Source of the DNA: a virus
IMG/VR virus record: IMGVR_UViG_3300046010_016799
Span: 1-30,942 of that record
DNA length: 30,942 nt
Direction: 5' to 3' (one strand)
Of the stretch, positions 28,301 to 30,942 are shown one piece after another (the first letter of the stretch is position 1; the number at the start of each line of letters is the position of its first letter). The position numbers were made by a program, and so were the translations under genes. Below the pieces are notes generated by a model. The model saw only the letters and a program-made list of their open reading frames with translations, made no database searches and was not told the DNA's origin.

Positions 28301-28566
28301 TTTAAGTTAGTTAATTCCCCGTCATCAACAAAAACTTTTAAAGGATTGTTTTTAAAATAAGTTTGTGTTTGCTTAAAGTGAGTTACCTTTAAGTCAAAAT
28401 GTTTATTAAGGTTTTTTAGCGAGTCATCATTAACGCCTATGGTTAAATTAAGATCTTTCTCTAGAAATTGAGCTTGTTTAATAGCCTCGACCCTAGCCTT
28501 TTTTATATCTTCCATTAGCTTGGAGTAATCACCAACTAACTCAACAACTAATTGTGGTAATTCCAT
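16318..28566 (-). CDS. Giant tape measure protein with embedded enzyme domains (4082 residues)
   Basis: The start MELPQLVVELVGDYSKL is a typical tape measure opening. In order: an alpha/beta-hydrolase-like region (about 355-560, Ser475 in SFSLGGAS), a duplicated 100-residue unit (686-910), a kinase-like region (about 980-1200), a 21-residue tandem repeat (1290-1331), repeats with SPSK and GENxGAG motifs (1440-1560) and a proline-rich linker (1640-1745). The TP901-type tape measure domain (about 1935-2100) follows with hydrophobic helices after it, then long coiled coils, an M23 endopeptidase domain (2855-2995), an SLT lytic transglycosylase domain (3055-3145), more coiled coils and a C-terminus with FAKGGMV and EGERVLTPKE. 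Such proteins set tail length and pass into the host during DNA entry. It is preceded by the G/GT chaperone pair, as expected. If every residue counted at 0.15 nm the tail would be about 600 nm. Embedded globular domains make that an upper estimate. Confidence 0.95.
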   Translation of the reverse strand: MELPQLVVELVGDYSKLMEDIKKARVEAIKQAQFLEKDLNLTIGVNDDSLKNLNKHFDLKVTHFKQTQTYFKNNPLKVFVDDGELTNLNKELDKLGQRKVTANVSVNNNGSGNKNNTVGDVVKGVIMSPVNMAANIAMSPFRAVGKVADAIGKGIDNIAVGFTEEIGRSMSIKLTGKSTKQFAKKIQDGFRLVDEEIIGKSQVYETFFAELISSGSFDKAKFAAGKRTKMQKQLNRLGDLQVIANLEEEYKSNKNTPSSIEAVDRILSEEPELKKKFEAISSKKSSLSLDEHKRRFIPTIIKEAQPTDLSNKVILPLMKEVQPILNFIQGMQSYHTSKLSESHYQARKATFPILEPGQKVVSVIGGAEDKFGQGGRALATSLEPIVGKNIKLLPVENLDTDVSKRTAEIDKWTDDVLIKKLLPGMGSLSPTIKNAVRQIAYSLNPLGSDVAAAQALAHTRLAREQGNDASAISFSLGGASAYRYAKAAEYEGTKTKALAMAYPFSNLSNATPKGFASAILEKDPLTFPFKIGVYNPSSAMNILDDSGLRSSGANVHATHHLFRSPGFVEKFNDTVGSSLPTDKTSRDTMSDLQRLMLQVHQVVISTMHAKDLASKGQYSQGVIKNLFDSKYLFGQLSNERMPEQVRSMATILRGQAVDAGTLMLSNAEKTERPTGQLKDLPNDESHPGYQRYKQVASVINQSIESFKTRTVVPGAYFAGGLKREDVAARNQELSQKTIPWFKSQKQFEEYGREIIKGLEIVAKLQEEFVRTHGNISPKFLDKIDYLPTENLKTDVMEKIKFPDNVTDPGFMRYVDEVSGINESIQTFKENKAIPDKGWWAGGLNVGKVAERKRDLSIATIPWFESQKQFEEYGKKIVQGFKVILSLQEEFIKTKGNISPDFLDKIEYLPTIPGSEKIPKYASEQSPEFRNLSEYFEENLNLKKLPISDAMREHPASILGFNKMLKTIAPMMPDAKEIKAVGHGWSGAMALITDKLVYKTDLDPEGAKKIASKQEVKAYERLQGRYAPLLYAANEKESMIVEKIEGRDLKKIMEDYAAPIRASKEEQAKLKKETKPRIAKLENELENEKNPERRKEIKKAIEDLENANKLLDRQIRKDIKQFNEIFSQFYRYVGSLGRAMQDMGVVHNDLASANVFFKDYKIDPVTNKVDPGKISAIDLGMSTTMPSAKQKAEDEATTIQRALIDISLWGILDANKIRNSIKKGYKKALPIPEARQIDPSLLIPLNPAKEIPIGYSGKSLLQETVGDLPQFKPTAILPTYTVEKSYTPTPVSTIPKGYQVIKVNPVTQSTSVSATPNGYQVTRVNPVTQSTSGKDIEVSEKAKLAVKSAQELAAKFNANFAKLRSLLKDAETTGNFAPVIELSAAIKQYGDKAKADITKLRNSAGIDPNFAKSRESSQLSNSLSQITSVQNKAARISALHGGVRIGENIGAGVSEGVKNSIGDLRTAAEKLADIVPDVVTEKLKMQSPSKVMEGYGENVGAGMTEGLESSLKDLRTSSEKLANTVIDTVEEKLEIKSPSRWAIRTGQNIGNAMGTGADESLNRFKTIIASKISEMRKGIEGISPTKFNYATLPKPFPSTSSFPILPTSYEPSTRTISSAVIRAAIENERKRRRAAGMINGIPDPWNTPAGHGLPNIVSTNQKRVFPITPDPWSSPQSHQNPPLSYTIPGTTRSGTSPGLPNTSSIPPAYLPPQVPQSISFPISNTTPRGIAPQLPPFLPNGIPQVPQSTIENGVKKNSQSFVRLGIMLGKYVGEGFTKGLQFLEGGNNGIIPSLIRQINRIKESVENGTITSDVEKDKERLSRGFSKGLGSIPGFKEAKERFKGYLDFLKEIANPNVSAALGEGLANGIVAAKELFVDFLKMPEKIKEGFIQAKVAFDSFVEGMSKVQKFGEMMDFVKSSIGNVVKVLALLAVGKIILDLAPASIEVAANFENLERRIKFTSGSISEGAKNIAFLRSEAKRLNVDLSQTLESGSKFFQATKDTPIEGYQSRQIVSAVTQASAVYGLDLDKQQRTFTALEQMSGKTVVSQEELRQQLAEAIPNASQIAANAYGTTTQSMNQLLSTGRVLAEDFLPKFAQQLKAQTSSGVGDAVNSSVAITNKFNNSLIELQESIGKTLLPFRNFSLSVFASGIDLVTKNFQLLKSVLLITLIKLGSPVWLMFATYLKGISSSAGGAKGALLGMGQSIATLAAQMFVLSMAMKAIDEIMMKFKDNSGAIGEQTRNVTQSINEQRKLLNPSSKVSRDDFSAFRERFTLNPFDNDTKKLIKQMEDSAKQTTIGQQNTFDILKDSNSPAIQDAIQEIQAIDKSLDDIKMKRRAVIANNPGDIQQLRELQEQEKELSQRREKPLELFGGTKANLDKQVETLKTYLEYWEELKKNPKLYQSEIEQINKIIKVTEQDLATVIQKQDKMTKAIKNSLTEMQKFAIEIRNLEAKFNDLRQYRDTALSLEKTNLFNLGSSGDVLPGQLEYTNNLKTQATLTGKIADNLKQIQEMSAQLEVNDLDGVLNALNLNKRSGIDTLKAAQERSIDGSKEKEILSGFIKVKEMQIQTVDMQQQIAEQKYNLIQSLYQQTKQVTDYYRAAVRESQAVGIEFEKAQKTFENSKVQNKLREALIGAGDNIYTQFIEGIINVISQTTEIEKQRLEARKQRIDYQNNVQDIQLQAIELQRSLPGKIISIDSSIADNFNLSLENVNRTVDEINKNINNLSNSVVDATKKAEDSIKDLSKTSNSWIEGLGTKFADLVKSFENGFDRVGTAITDMGIKTSNWLASLATGQGLLQNLAGGVQSAVSTVFGEKAGQQLEQGAKEFVSNPIGALKQFYGVDNNSTPSTRLKAKGKVGFVENSSSSIDSARGHIGDDIFAPIGSKIFSPLAGTVVQSRVGGTKNTDDANPLVPGYQPQQLVIIKLDMPIEFEGKKITHLNMRHLLDRNVQVGQKVKTGDLLGTVGEAGGRGTQFGTRNPGTARDADAAHLHIEYAPSENNQRNSLPDSQASRLTAKLSKEYSGGVQNTVNTPKTSRNRQPVPKVPLVPGLDPRIDTKFLQSVAKIAQSVGANPEDLLKTMLYETGGTLSPSARNKRTNATGLIQFMPATARGLGTNIDALSQMSPQEQLVFVQKYLKQNSRGQKLDSFRKVLSTVFAGNPNASLGVGDGDITLGNYLPKAENRYGNTARQLVQIVMQGGSIQPNQMQEAVTQASRLKLNTAAQQYQTNQTNSNLNPEQIRENELKQRLEAYRLIMSSQKTAIGDISSTKDSTLGTRITVLKGLSPNMSNADMFSLQFNELRRKLEKDVELLKQIIRETDGAIAQKPDLQAAFNLAMKRFPNDPRLAAAAIQTNDLSFKATAFKNAEAKNSLKFLESNIDSILKASMKDFDKKEFFRLSEQDISQQSKVIEQLQQQLQLVQKLEEIDPLNPLVLKIPSLQRNISLLELTRDQYQQLLDLQRRYYDGGGKGGNMSEAAFQKEFKAILNVNSVKREGVDLNFNYADTVKRIKQANDELTKSQTIQASQMKSLQLDNERFAIDNKDGMVSLVSLTNELTIKTNELTNAYKKQLLEIQGNTLLSPQEKLIERLKAFRNYGKEKSNLDAENSYQTKLAPITNRGIELGRMEKLNSSGSAISSEIIRGRGLFGVRDKELQKAQLLSQIKMDFEKEKNEIAKLGLSSNYSAEEISVLSENLLKLNELKLDNVAKEFNMFTEAISGIKGDFDNILKGFFMNDSVNKNAGDLQDINKSLDEIAKKRRDIIMNTSGNIQEVRNAYQNSGNNKQLKELDRAQRDLEKKKTELSKRSIVDAFSEIAKSILSNLAAVASKELSNQLFGKLTEIIFGNKVKDVGAIALNNAGANLSVSATMLQQAALALQNIMGAGSKDGGVLDSIFGAFGESSFGILEGSSAIPFSSSGAFDFSDGFSLGGLDGGLDFVDFGSSGAFDFGSATLSSFAKGGMVGDLLNKERAISGFNPRLIIANEGERVLTPKETKLWNQLNSSNKLESFSSGGMIGEGLGNINNVGRSGDTINITPNVNINNSEGGNGNINKALFEKALEAKIQETIKQERRPGGSLNRGGLYDR
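19132..19404 (-). other. SLT lytic transglycosylase domain in tape measure protein
   Basis: Residues about 3055-3145 hold the catalytic glutamate (Glu3083) in LYETGG and the ATGLIQFMPATA block of soluble lytic transglycosylases, followed by a helical part (MSPQEQLVFVQKYL). This activity cuts the glycan chain of peptidoglycan and probably lets the tail or DNA cross the cell wall. Confidence 0.88.
19582..20004 (-). other. M23 peptidase domain in tape measure protein
   Basis: Residues about 2855-2995 show the zinc-site signature of M23/LytM endopeptidases: His2873 and Asp2876 in GHIGDD, the SPLAGTVV strand, TGDLLGTVG, and the final HLHIEY (His2989, His2991). It should cleave peptide cross-links of peptidoglycan and acts next to the SLT domain. 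Confidence 0.88.
22267..22764 (-). other. TP901-type tape measure core domain
   Basis: Residues about 1935-2100 match the conserved tape measure domain in wording: NFENLERRIKF, then KRLNVDLSQT, QMSGKTVVSQEELRQQL and EAIPNASQIAA. This confirms the identity of the giant protein and marks where the ordinary tape measure part begins. Confidence 0.85.
24574..24699 (-). repeat. 63-bp tandem repeat, two copies, in tape measure gene
   Basis: Two near-identical 63-bp units (24574-24636 and 24637-24699) encode a 21-residue repeat with GYQVxxVNPVTQSTS. They lie in a flexible linker between the kinase-like region and the next part of the protein. In-frame repeats of this kind can change in number. Confidence 0.85.
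24967..25629 (-). other. Protein-kinase-like domain in tape measure protein
   Basis: Residues about 980-1200 hold the main kinase motifs in the right order: a glycine loop VGHGWSGAM, the beta-3 lysine Lys998 in LVYKTD, an alpha-C-type glutamate in QEVKAYERL, a hinge-like MIVEKIEGRDL, the catalytic loop VHNDLASANVFF (Asp1148, Asn1153) and AIDLGMS (Asp1177) as the DFG-type metal site. A coiled coil of about 80 residues is inserted before the catalytic loop. The wording is nearest to RIO/Bud32 or phosphotransferase-type kinases. With all key residues present it may be active. Confidence 0.75.
25840..26511 (-). repeat. Diverged duplicated unit in tape measure gene
   Basis: Two protein units of about 100 residues (about 686-788 and 807-908), 121 residues apart, share PGxxRY, AGGL, TIPWFxSQKQFEEYG, LQEEF and GNISPxFLDKIxYLPT. 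The DNA has diverged but is alignable. The unit lies between the hydrolase-like and kinase-like regions and has no family I recognise. Confidence 0.8.
26887..27504 (-). other. Alpha/beta-hydrolase-like region in tape measure protein
   Basis: Residues about 355-560 show a hydrolase-like order: a strand with KVVSVIGGAEDKFG, a nucleophile-elbow-like ISFSLGGASAYRYA (Ser475, SxSxGG rather than GxSxG), an aspartate after the strand FKIGVYNP (NILDDSG) and a histidine pair ATHHLF near 555. This would make a Ser-Asp-His triad. The first elbow glycine is replaced by serine, so the call is moderate. Confidence 0.5.
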
Positions 28567-28571
28567 ATAAT

Positions 28572-29794
28572 TTACTCTTCTAATAATAAACTGATTGAGG
28601 CTAGAACTTGAGGACTAACTAAACTATTCTCAAAGGCAAACTTAATACAAGATTTTGTTTCTTCACTAATGCCCGCCTTGTCGGTTTTAACTTCATTCTT
28701 GAACGGTAAAAAATCAGTCCACGAAATATTTTTACCGCCCAAGAACCCATAAACCACTTCCGCCAACCTTGCAGTAGTAAAGCTTTTTTCGTTAGACTTG
28801 ACCCTATCAATTTTTTCCAGTCTTGATAGGGTGTCTAAAATTACAAAAGGCGGAAGTTGGAGGAAATTTACCCAGCTACTAAATCTACTGTCTTGGATTC
28901 CGTGCTTTTGGATCTGGAGGTAGATGGTGTACCAGTCAATGTCGTCTCCGCTTCCACTTCCGTATTCATCTTCTTCACTTCCTCCAGCGGAGTTAGAGCT
29001 TTTTTTTCACCTTCAGGATCTTCTATAATATTGAGGCTTTCGGATTGGTAAAACTCAAAGACGGCTTGGATTAATTCTTGGGGAAGTCCTGCAATGTCAG
29101 CAAAGCTTAAATTCTCGCAACCTAGGACATACTGGCGGTCAAAATTATCGTACAAGAATCCAAGTTCTCCGTCTTTAATTTTTCCGGGAGATTTCTCAAT
29201 CACTACGTCCTGGACTTCAGAATCGTGATTTCCTTTAACTACCAGAATTACATCACCGAATTTAATATTTGTCCCATCAGGAAGAGGGTATCCTAACTCT
29301 TCGATCTTAATTTTTTCACTATTTATTAAGACACTTTCTAGTAGTTCTACATGATAAGCGAGTCGTCCTGGAACAAATACGGGTTCGGGATTACCTTCGA
29401 CGTAAAAACCTCCCATGATGGTTTTGGCGACAAAATTCCAAATTTCTAAAGTTGGAACTTCATTCTTGTTTAATTCGCTTAATTCTTCTTCGTACTCACT
29501 TAATACTGTATCTTGATCACTGGGAAAAACTCTAGTCCCGTCAACTTCCTTACCAAAAATGTATTCCGAAGCTTCTTCCCTGCTTATATCTTTATCCTTA
29601 GCAATACCTTTAATTACGGCATTAATTACGCCAGTAACTTGTTTTTTAGTAGCCGAATATTTTTTAACTTGTAACGACTCACCGGCTTTTACATAGCCCA
29701 ATCTTTGCAAATACAAATAGCCGTGATTTTCTGTACCGACAGCGACGATTTCTGCCTTTTTTTTCTTGGAATTGGAAGGTTTTACTTTTAGCAC
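28572..29794 (-). CDS. GT tail assembly chaperone made by -1 frameshift
   Basis: The frame of the first 265 codons (29794-29000) joins by a -1 slip at A_AAA_AAA (29006-29000) to a second open frame that runs 142 codons to 28572. In the -1 frame a TGA lies just before the slip site, and then no stop occurs until 28572. The T part starts with a Ser/Gly/Glu linker (SSNSAGGSEEDEYGSGSG), then a folded-looking domain with WYTIYLQIQ, LPPFVILDTLSRLEK and a WTDFLPF block typical of T-like proteins. The fusion has 407 residues. It lies right upstream of the tape measure gene, exactly where lambda GT and its relatives are found. A GC-rich 4-bp hairpin (28992-28982) starts 7 bases after the slip site. 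Confidence 0.85.
28801..28832 (-). repeat. Perfect 10-bp hairpin inside the T coding frame
   Basis: ACCCTATCAA (28801-28810) and TTGATAGGGT (28823-28832) form a perfect stem with a 12-base loop. It lies 168 bases after the slip site and 36 bases past the 308-residue gene's stop. It is too far away to be the usual frameshift stimulator. It could affect mRNA stability or translation of the T part. Confidence 0.6.
28868..29794 (-). CDS. G-type tail assembly chaperone, 308 residues
   Basis: This is the normal-frame product, starting with GTG at 29794 that overlaps the stop of the upstream gene by 7 bases, and ending at 28868. It is larger than lambda gpG (about 140 residues). After the slip site the normal frame reads only 43 more codons, a low-complexity Thr/Ser tail (TGTPSTSRSKSTESK), as expected for the short ending of a G protein. 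G and GT chaperones coat the tape measure protein during tail assembly. The identity rests on position and the frameshift, not on sequence similarity. Confidence 0.8.
   Translation of the reverse strand: MLKVKPSNSKKKKAEIVAVGTENHGYLYLQRLGYVKAGESLQVKKYSATKKQVTGVINAVIKGIAKDKDISREEASEYIFGKEVDGTRVFPSDQDTVLSEYEEELSELNKNEVPTLEIWNFVAKTIMGGFYVEGNPEPVFVPGRLAYHVELLESVLINSEKIKIEELGYPLPDGTNIKFGDVILVVKGNHDSEVQDVVIEKSPGKIKDGELGFLYDNFDRQYVLGCENLSFADIAGLPQELIQAVFEFYQSESLNIIEDPEGEKKALTPLEEVKKMNTEVEAETTLTGTPSTSRSKSTESKTVDLVAG
29000..29006 (-). promoter_or_regulatory. Slippery site A_AAA_AAA for programmed -1 frameshift
   Basis: The coding strand has eight A residues (29007-29000) followed by G, and in the normal frame it is read GAA AAA AAA GCT. 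Both tRNAs can re-pair after a -1 slip. The alternative frame is open only from here onward, which marks this as the shift point. Confidence 0.85.
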
Positions 29795-30018
29795 AATTCT
29801 ATCTCCAGGTTTGTGTTAATTATGGTTGTGTTGTTGTCTTTAACTTCTGGGGGAATTTTTATCTTAAATTCTTCCCCCGTTTCTGAGAATAATGAAAGTT
29901 CTCCAGATAATCCGCCCCTAAAAAACGCCGCGCCACATAAAATTTTTGTCTCGCTAGAATTAAGTCGGCAGTTAAATAACGCAACAATGTTTTTAGATAT
30001 ATCTGCAAGGACTTTCAT
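29788..30018 (-). CDS. Hypothetical small tail-module protein, 76 residues
   Basis: This 76-residue beta-rich protein lies between the tail tube gene and the G chaperone gene. Its stop overlaps the GTG start of the next gene (7 bases), so translation is coupled. It has an F-R-G-G-L-S-G-E-L-S-L turn and ends with cysteine. I do not recognise a family. Its position suggests a tail or tail-assembly part. Confidence 0.65.
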   Translation of the reverse strand: MKVLADISKNIVALFNCRLNSSETKILCGAAFFRGGLSGELSLFSETGEEFKIKIPPEVKDNNTTIINTNLEIELC

Positions 30019-30036
30019 TTAAAATTAGTATCCTGA

Positions 30037-30750
30037 TTATGAGTAAGGGTCGACCCAAGTAAAGGAAGTCCCTTGCAAGTGAGCGGTAAAGGAATACTTT
30101 TTAACTTCGTTGTAACTACCGGGCTGGCTGTAGTCCGTAATTAAAATAGCCGCTTCAATAATTTCGCCGTCTGGATAGACAGCGTAGAAATACAATTCGC
30201 GTCCAAAATAGCCGCCATTTCTTTGGGTTTGCTTAATAAGCTGTAGCGCAGGATCTCCGCCAACTGGGGAATCGTAATGGTTTTCTACGCCAGAGAATTG
30301 GATGGTTCTATCGCTACGGATGGCCTTTTTCTCAGTTCCAGTGCCACTTAAAGTATTGGTTGTGTCCACTGTGGTTGTTTGAGCGGCCAAGGGGAACTCT
30401 TGAATCCCGTACATGGGGAGCAAATCATCAACAATCCTTGCTGTACTTGCGGTAGCGATCGCGTATTTTGAACTAAAGATGGGAATGTCAGTCGCTGTAG
30501 TCGCTACGGTCACATCTTCCGAAATGAGGACATAAGTTCGCGCTTTATCCCCATCCTTGAAGAAGGATAGTGCCATACCTGCTTTTAAGTCTGTCGCTAC
30601 AGAAGCAGTACAAGTAATTACGGTCGCGCCAACAGCGACGGCTACTGTAGACGTAAGAGTTCTTGCGACTACAGTTCTTGTGCCTTTGGGCAATAGTAAG
30701 ATTCCTGCACTAAAACCCTCTAAAGATGTAGTGTTGTAAGCTAAAGGCAT
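30037..30750 (-). CDS. Major tail tube protein (lambda gpV-like), probable
   Basis: The 237-residue protein is rich in alanine, threonine and valine and is mostly beta. It starts MPLAYNTTSLEGFSAGILLLPKG and ends with a G-E-I-I-E-A-A-I-L-I-T-D-Y strand, then KKYSFTAHLQGTSFTW, a pattern typical of phage tail tube proteins, in which a strand ending in a tail-tube loop precedes an xxFTWV end. A repeated-strand insertion (TVAVAVGATVITCTASVAT) may be a decoration. A ribosome-binding site AAAGGA lies 11 bases before the ATG. It lies at the right place, upstream of the G/GT and tape measure genes. Confidence 0.7.
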   Translation of the reverse strand: MPLAYNTTSLEGFSAGILLLPKGTRTVVARTLTSTVAVAVGATVITCTASVATDLKAGMALSFFKDGDKARTYVLISEDVTVATTATDIPIFSSKYAIATASTARIVDDLLPMYGIQEFPLAAQTTTVDTTNTLSGTGTEKKAIRSDRTIQFSGVENHYDSPVGGDPALQLIKQTQRNGGYFGRELYFYAVYPDGEIIEAAILITDYSQPGSYNEVKKYSFTAHLQGTSFTWVDPYS

Positions 30751-30773
30751 AGTTATTTTTTCCTTTAAAAAAA

Positions 30774-30942
30774 TTAAATCATCACCCTGTCGGCAATATA
30801 AATTCTTGCCTGTTCAATCACCTTTTCATCTGCCGGGGTATTCGTAAATCTTGAAGTTACATAAGCCCTCCTAATCCTCTCTACCGCTAAACTTAAATTA
30901 GGCGTTGCTGCCCAATTTTTAAGGGTGATTTCCCAAAGTCTA
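30774..30942 (-). CDS. Partial gene, C-terminal 55 residues of a tail or connector protein
   Basis: On the minus strand an open frame enters at the window edge and stops at 30774, just upstream of the tail tube gene. The visible end reads as a helical protein with VERIRRAYVTSRF, TPADEKVIEQARIY and DRVMI. The position before the tail tube gene suggests a head-tail joining or tail completion protein, but the sequence alone does not tell. Confidence 0.6.
   Translation of the reverse strand, partial: RLWEITLKNWAATPNLSLAVERIRRAYVTSRFTNTPADEKVIEQARIYIADRVMI

Noticed and set aside
16673-28360. Many plus-strand frames of 60-200 codons across the tape measure gene
   Set aside because: They are antisense shadows of a long A+T-rich helical gene, without ribosome-binding sites or recognisable products.
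28572-28766. Separate 64-residue gene with a TTG start
   Set aside because: The frame is open back to 29000 and joins the G gene by a -1 slip, so it is the end of GT, not a gene of its own.
28619-28810. 63-residue frame upstream of the tape measure gene
   Set aside because: It is a shadow frame within the T part of the frameshift product. The -1 frame is the one with a continuous protein-like sequence.
1-30942. tRNA genes, rRNA genes, CRISPR arrays or an integrase/att site
   Set aside because: I saw no cloverleaf-type sequence, regularly spaced repeats or recombinase motifs in the window.

Overview
The window looks like part of an A+T-rich extrachromosomal phage (phage-plasmid) or plasmid-like prophage from a cyanobacterium, probably a filamentous one. 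It joins a cyanobacterial-plasmid-type replication protein (CyRepA1-like, DUF3854 plus helicase) to a siphovirus-type tail gene cluster. Several GCGATCGC (HIP1) octamers, typical of cyanobacterial DNA, are scattered through it. No integrase, rRNA, tRNA or CRISPR array was seen.

Layout. (1) 1-3190, minus strand: a short operon with a DEAH-box helicase carrying a zinc ribbon, a DUF551-like small protein and several unrecognised genes. (2) About 3184-5080: an apparently intact IS200/IS605-family element with divergent tnpB and tnpA and the same imperfect hairpin at both ends. It sits at the 5' side of the minus operon. (3) 5081-15801, plus strand: the replication and nucleotide module, with CyRepA1-like Rep, an orphan DNA methyltransferase, RecJ, a three-part archaeal-type thymidylate synthase, dCMP deaminase, a DNA-binding protein and small membrane proteins. 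Four promoters in this module share a 13-base box (CTTGACGACGGTA, one copy with one change) over the -35 element and the start of the spacer, so the module looks like one regulon. (4) 15798-30942, minus strand: the tail module, read right to left: an unknown gene cut by the window edge, a major tail tube-like protein, a small protein, a G/GT tail assembly chaperone pair made by a -1 frameshift at A_AAA_AAA, a 4082-residue tape measure protein, and a lambda gpM-like tail tip protein.

How it fits together. dCMP deaminase makes dUMP, which the ThyA-type enzyme can turn into dTMP for replication of an A+T-rich genome. RecJ and the helicase fit recombination or replication. Rep would keep the element as a plasmid. 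A leftward promoter inside the rep 5' coding region, facing a minus-strand terminator-like hairpin, suggests an antisense RNA that controls rep. The tape measure protein carries, besides the tail-length core and two peptidoglycan hydrolase domains (M23 and SLT), an alpha/beta-hydrolase-like domain and a full set of protein-kinase-like motifs. These could be enzymes delivered by the virion. The kinase-like domain, the frameshift, the shared-box promoters and the candidate rep antisense control are the most interesting points.
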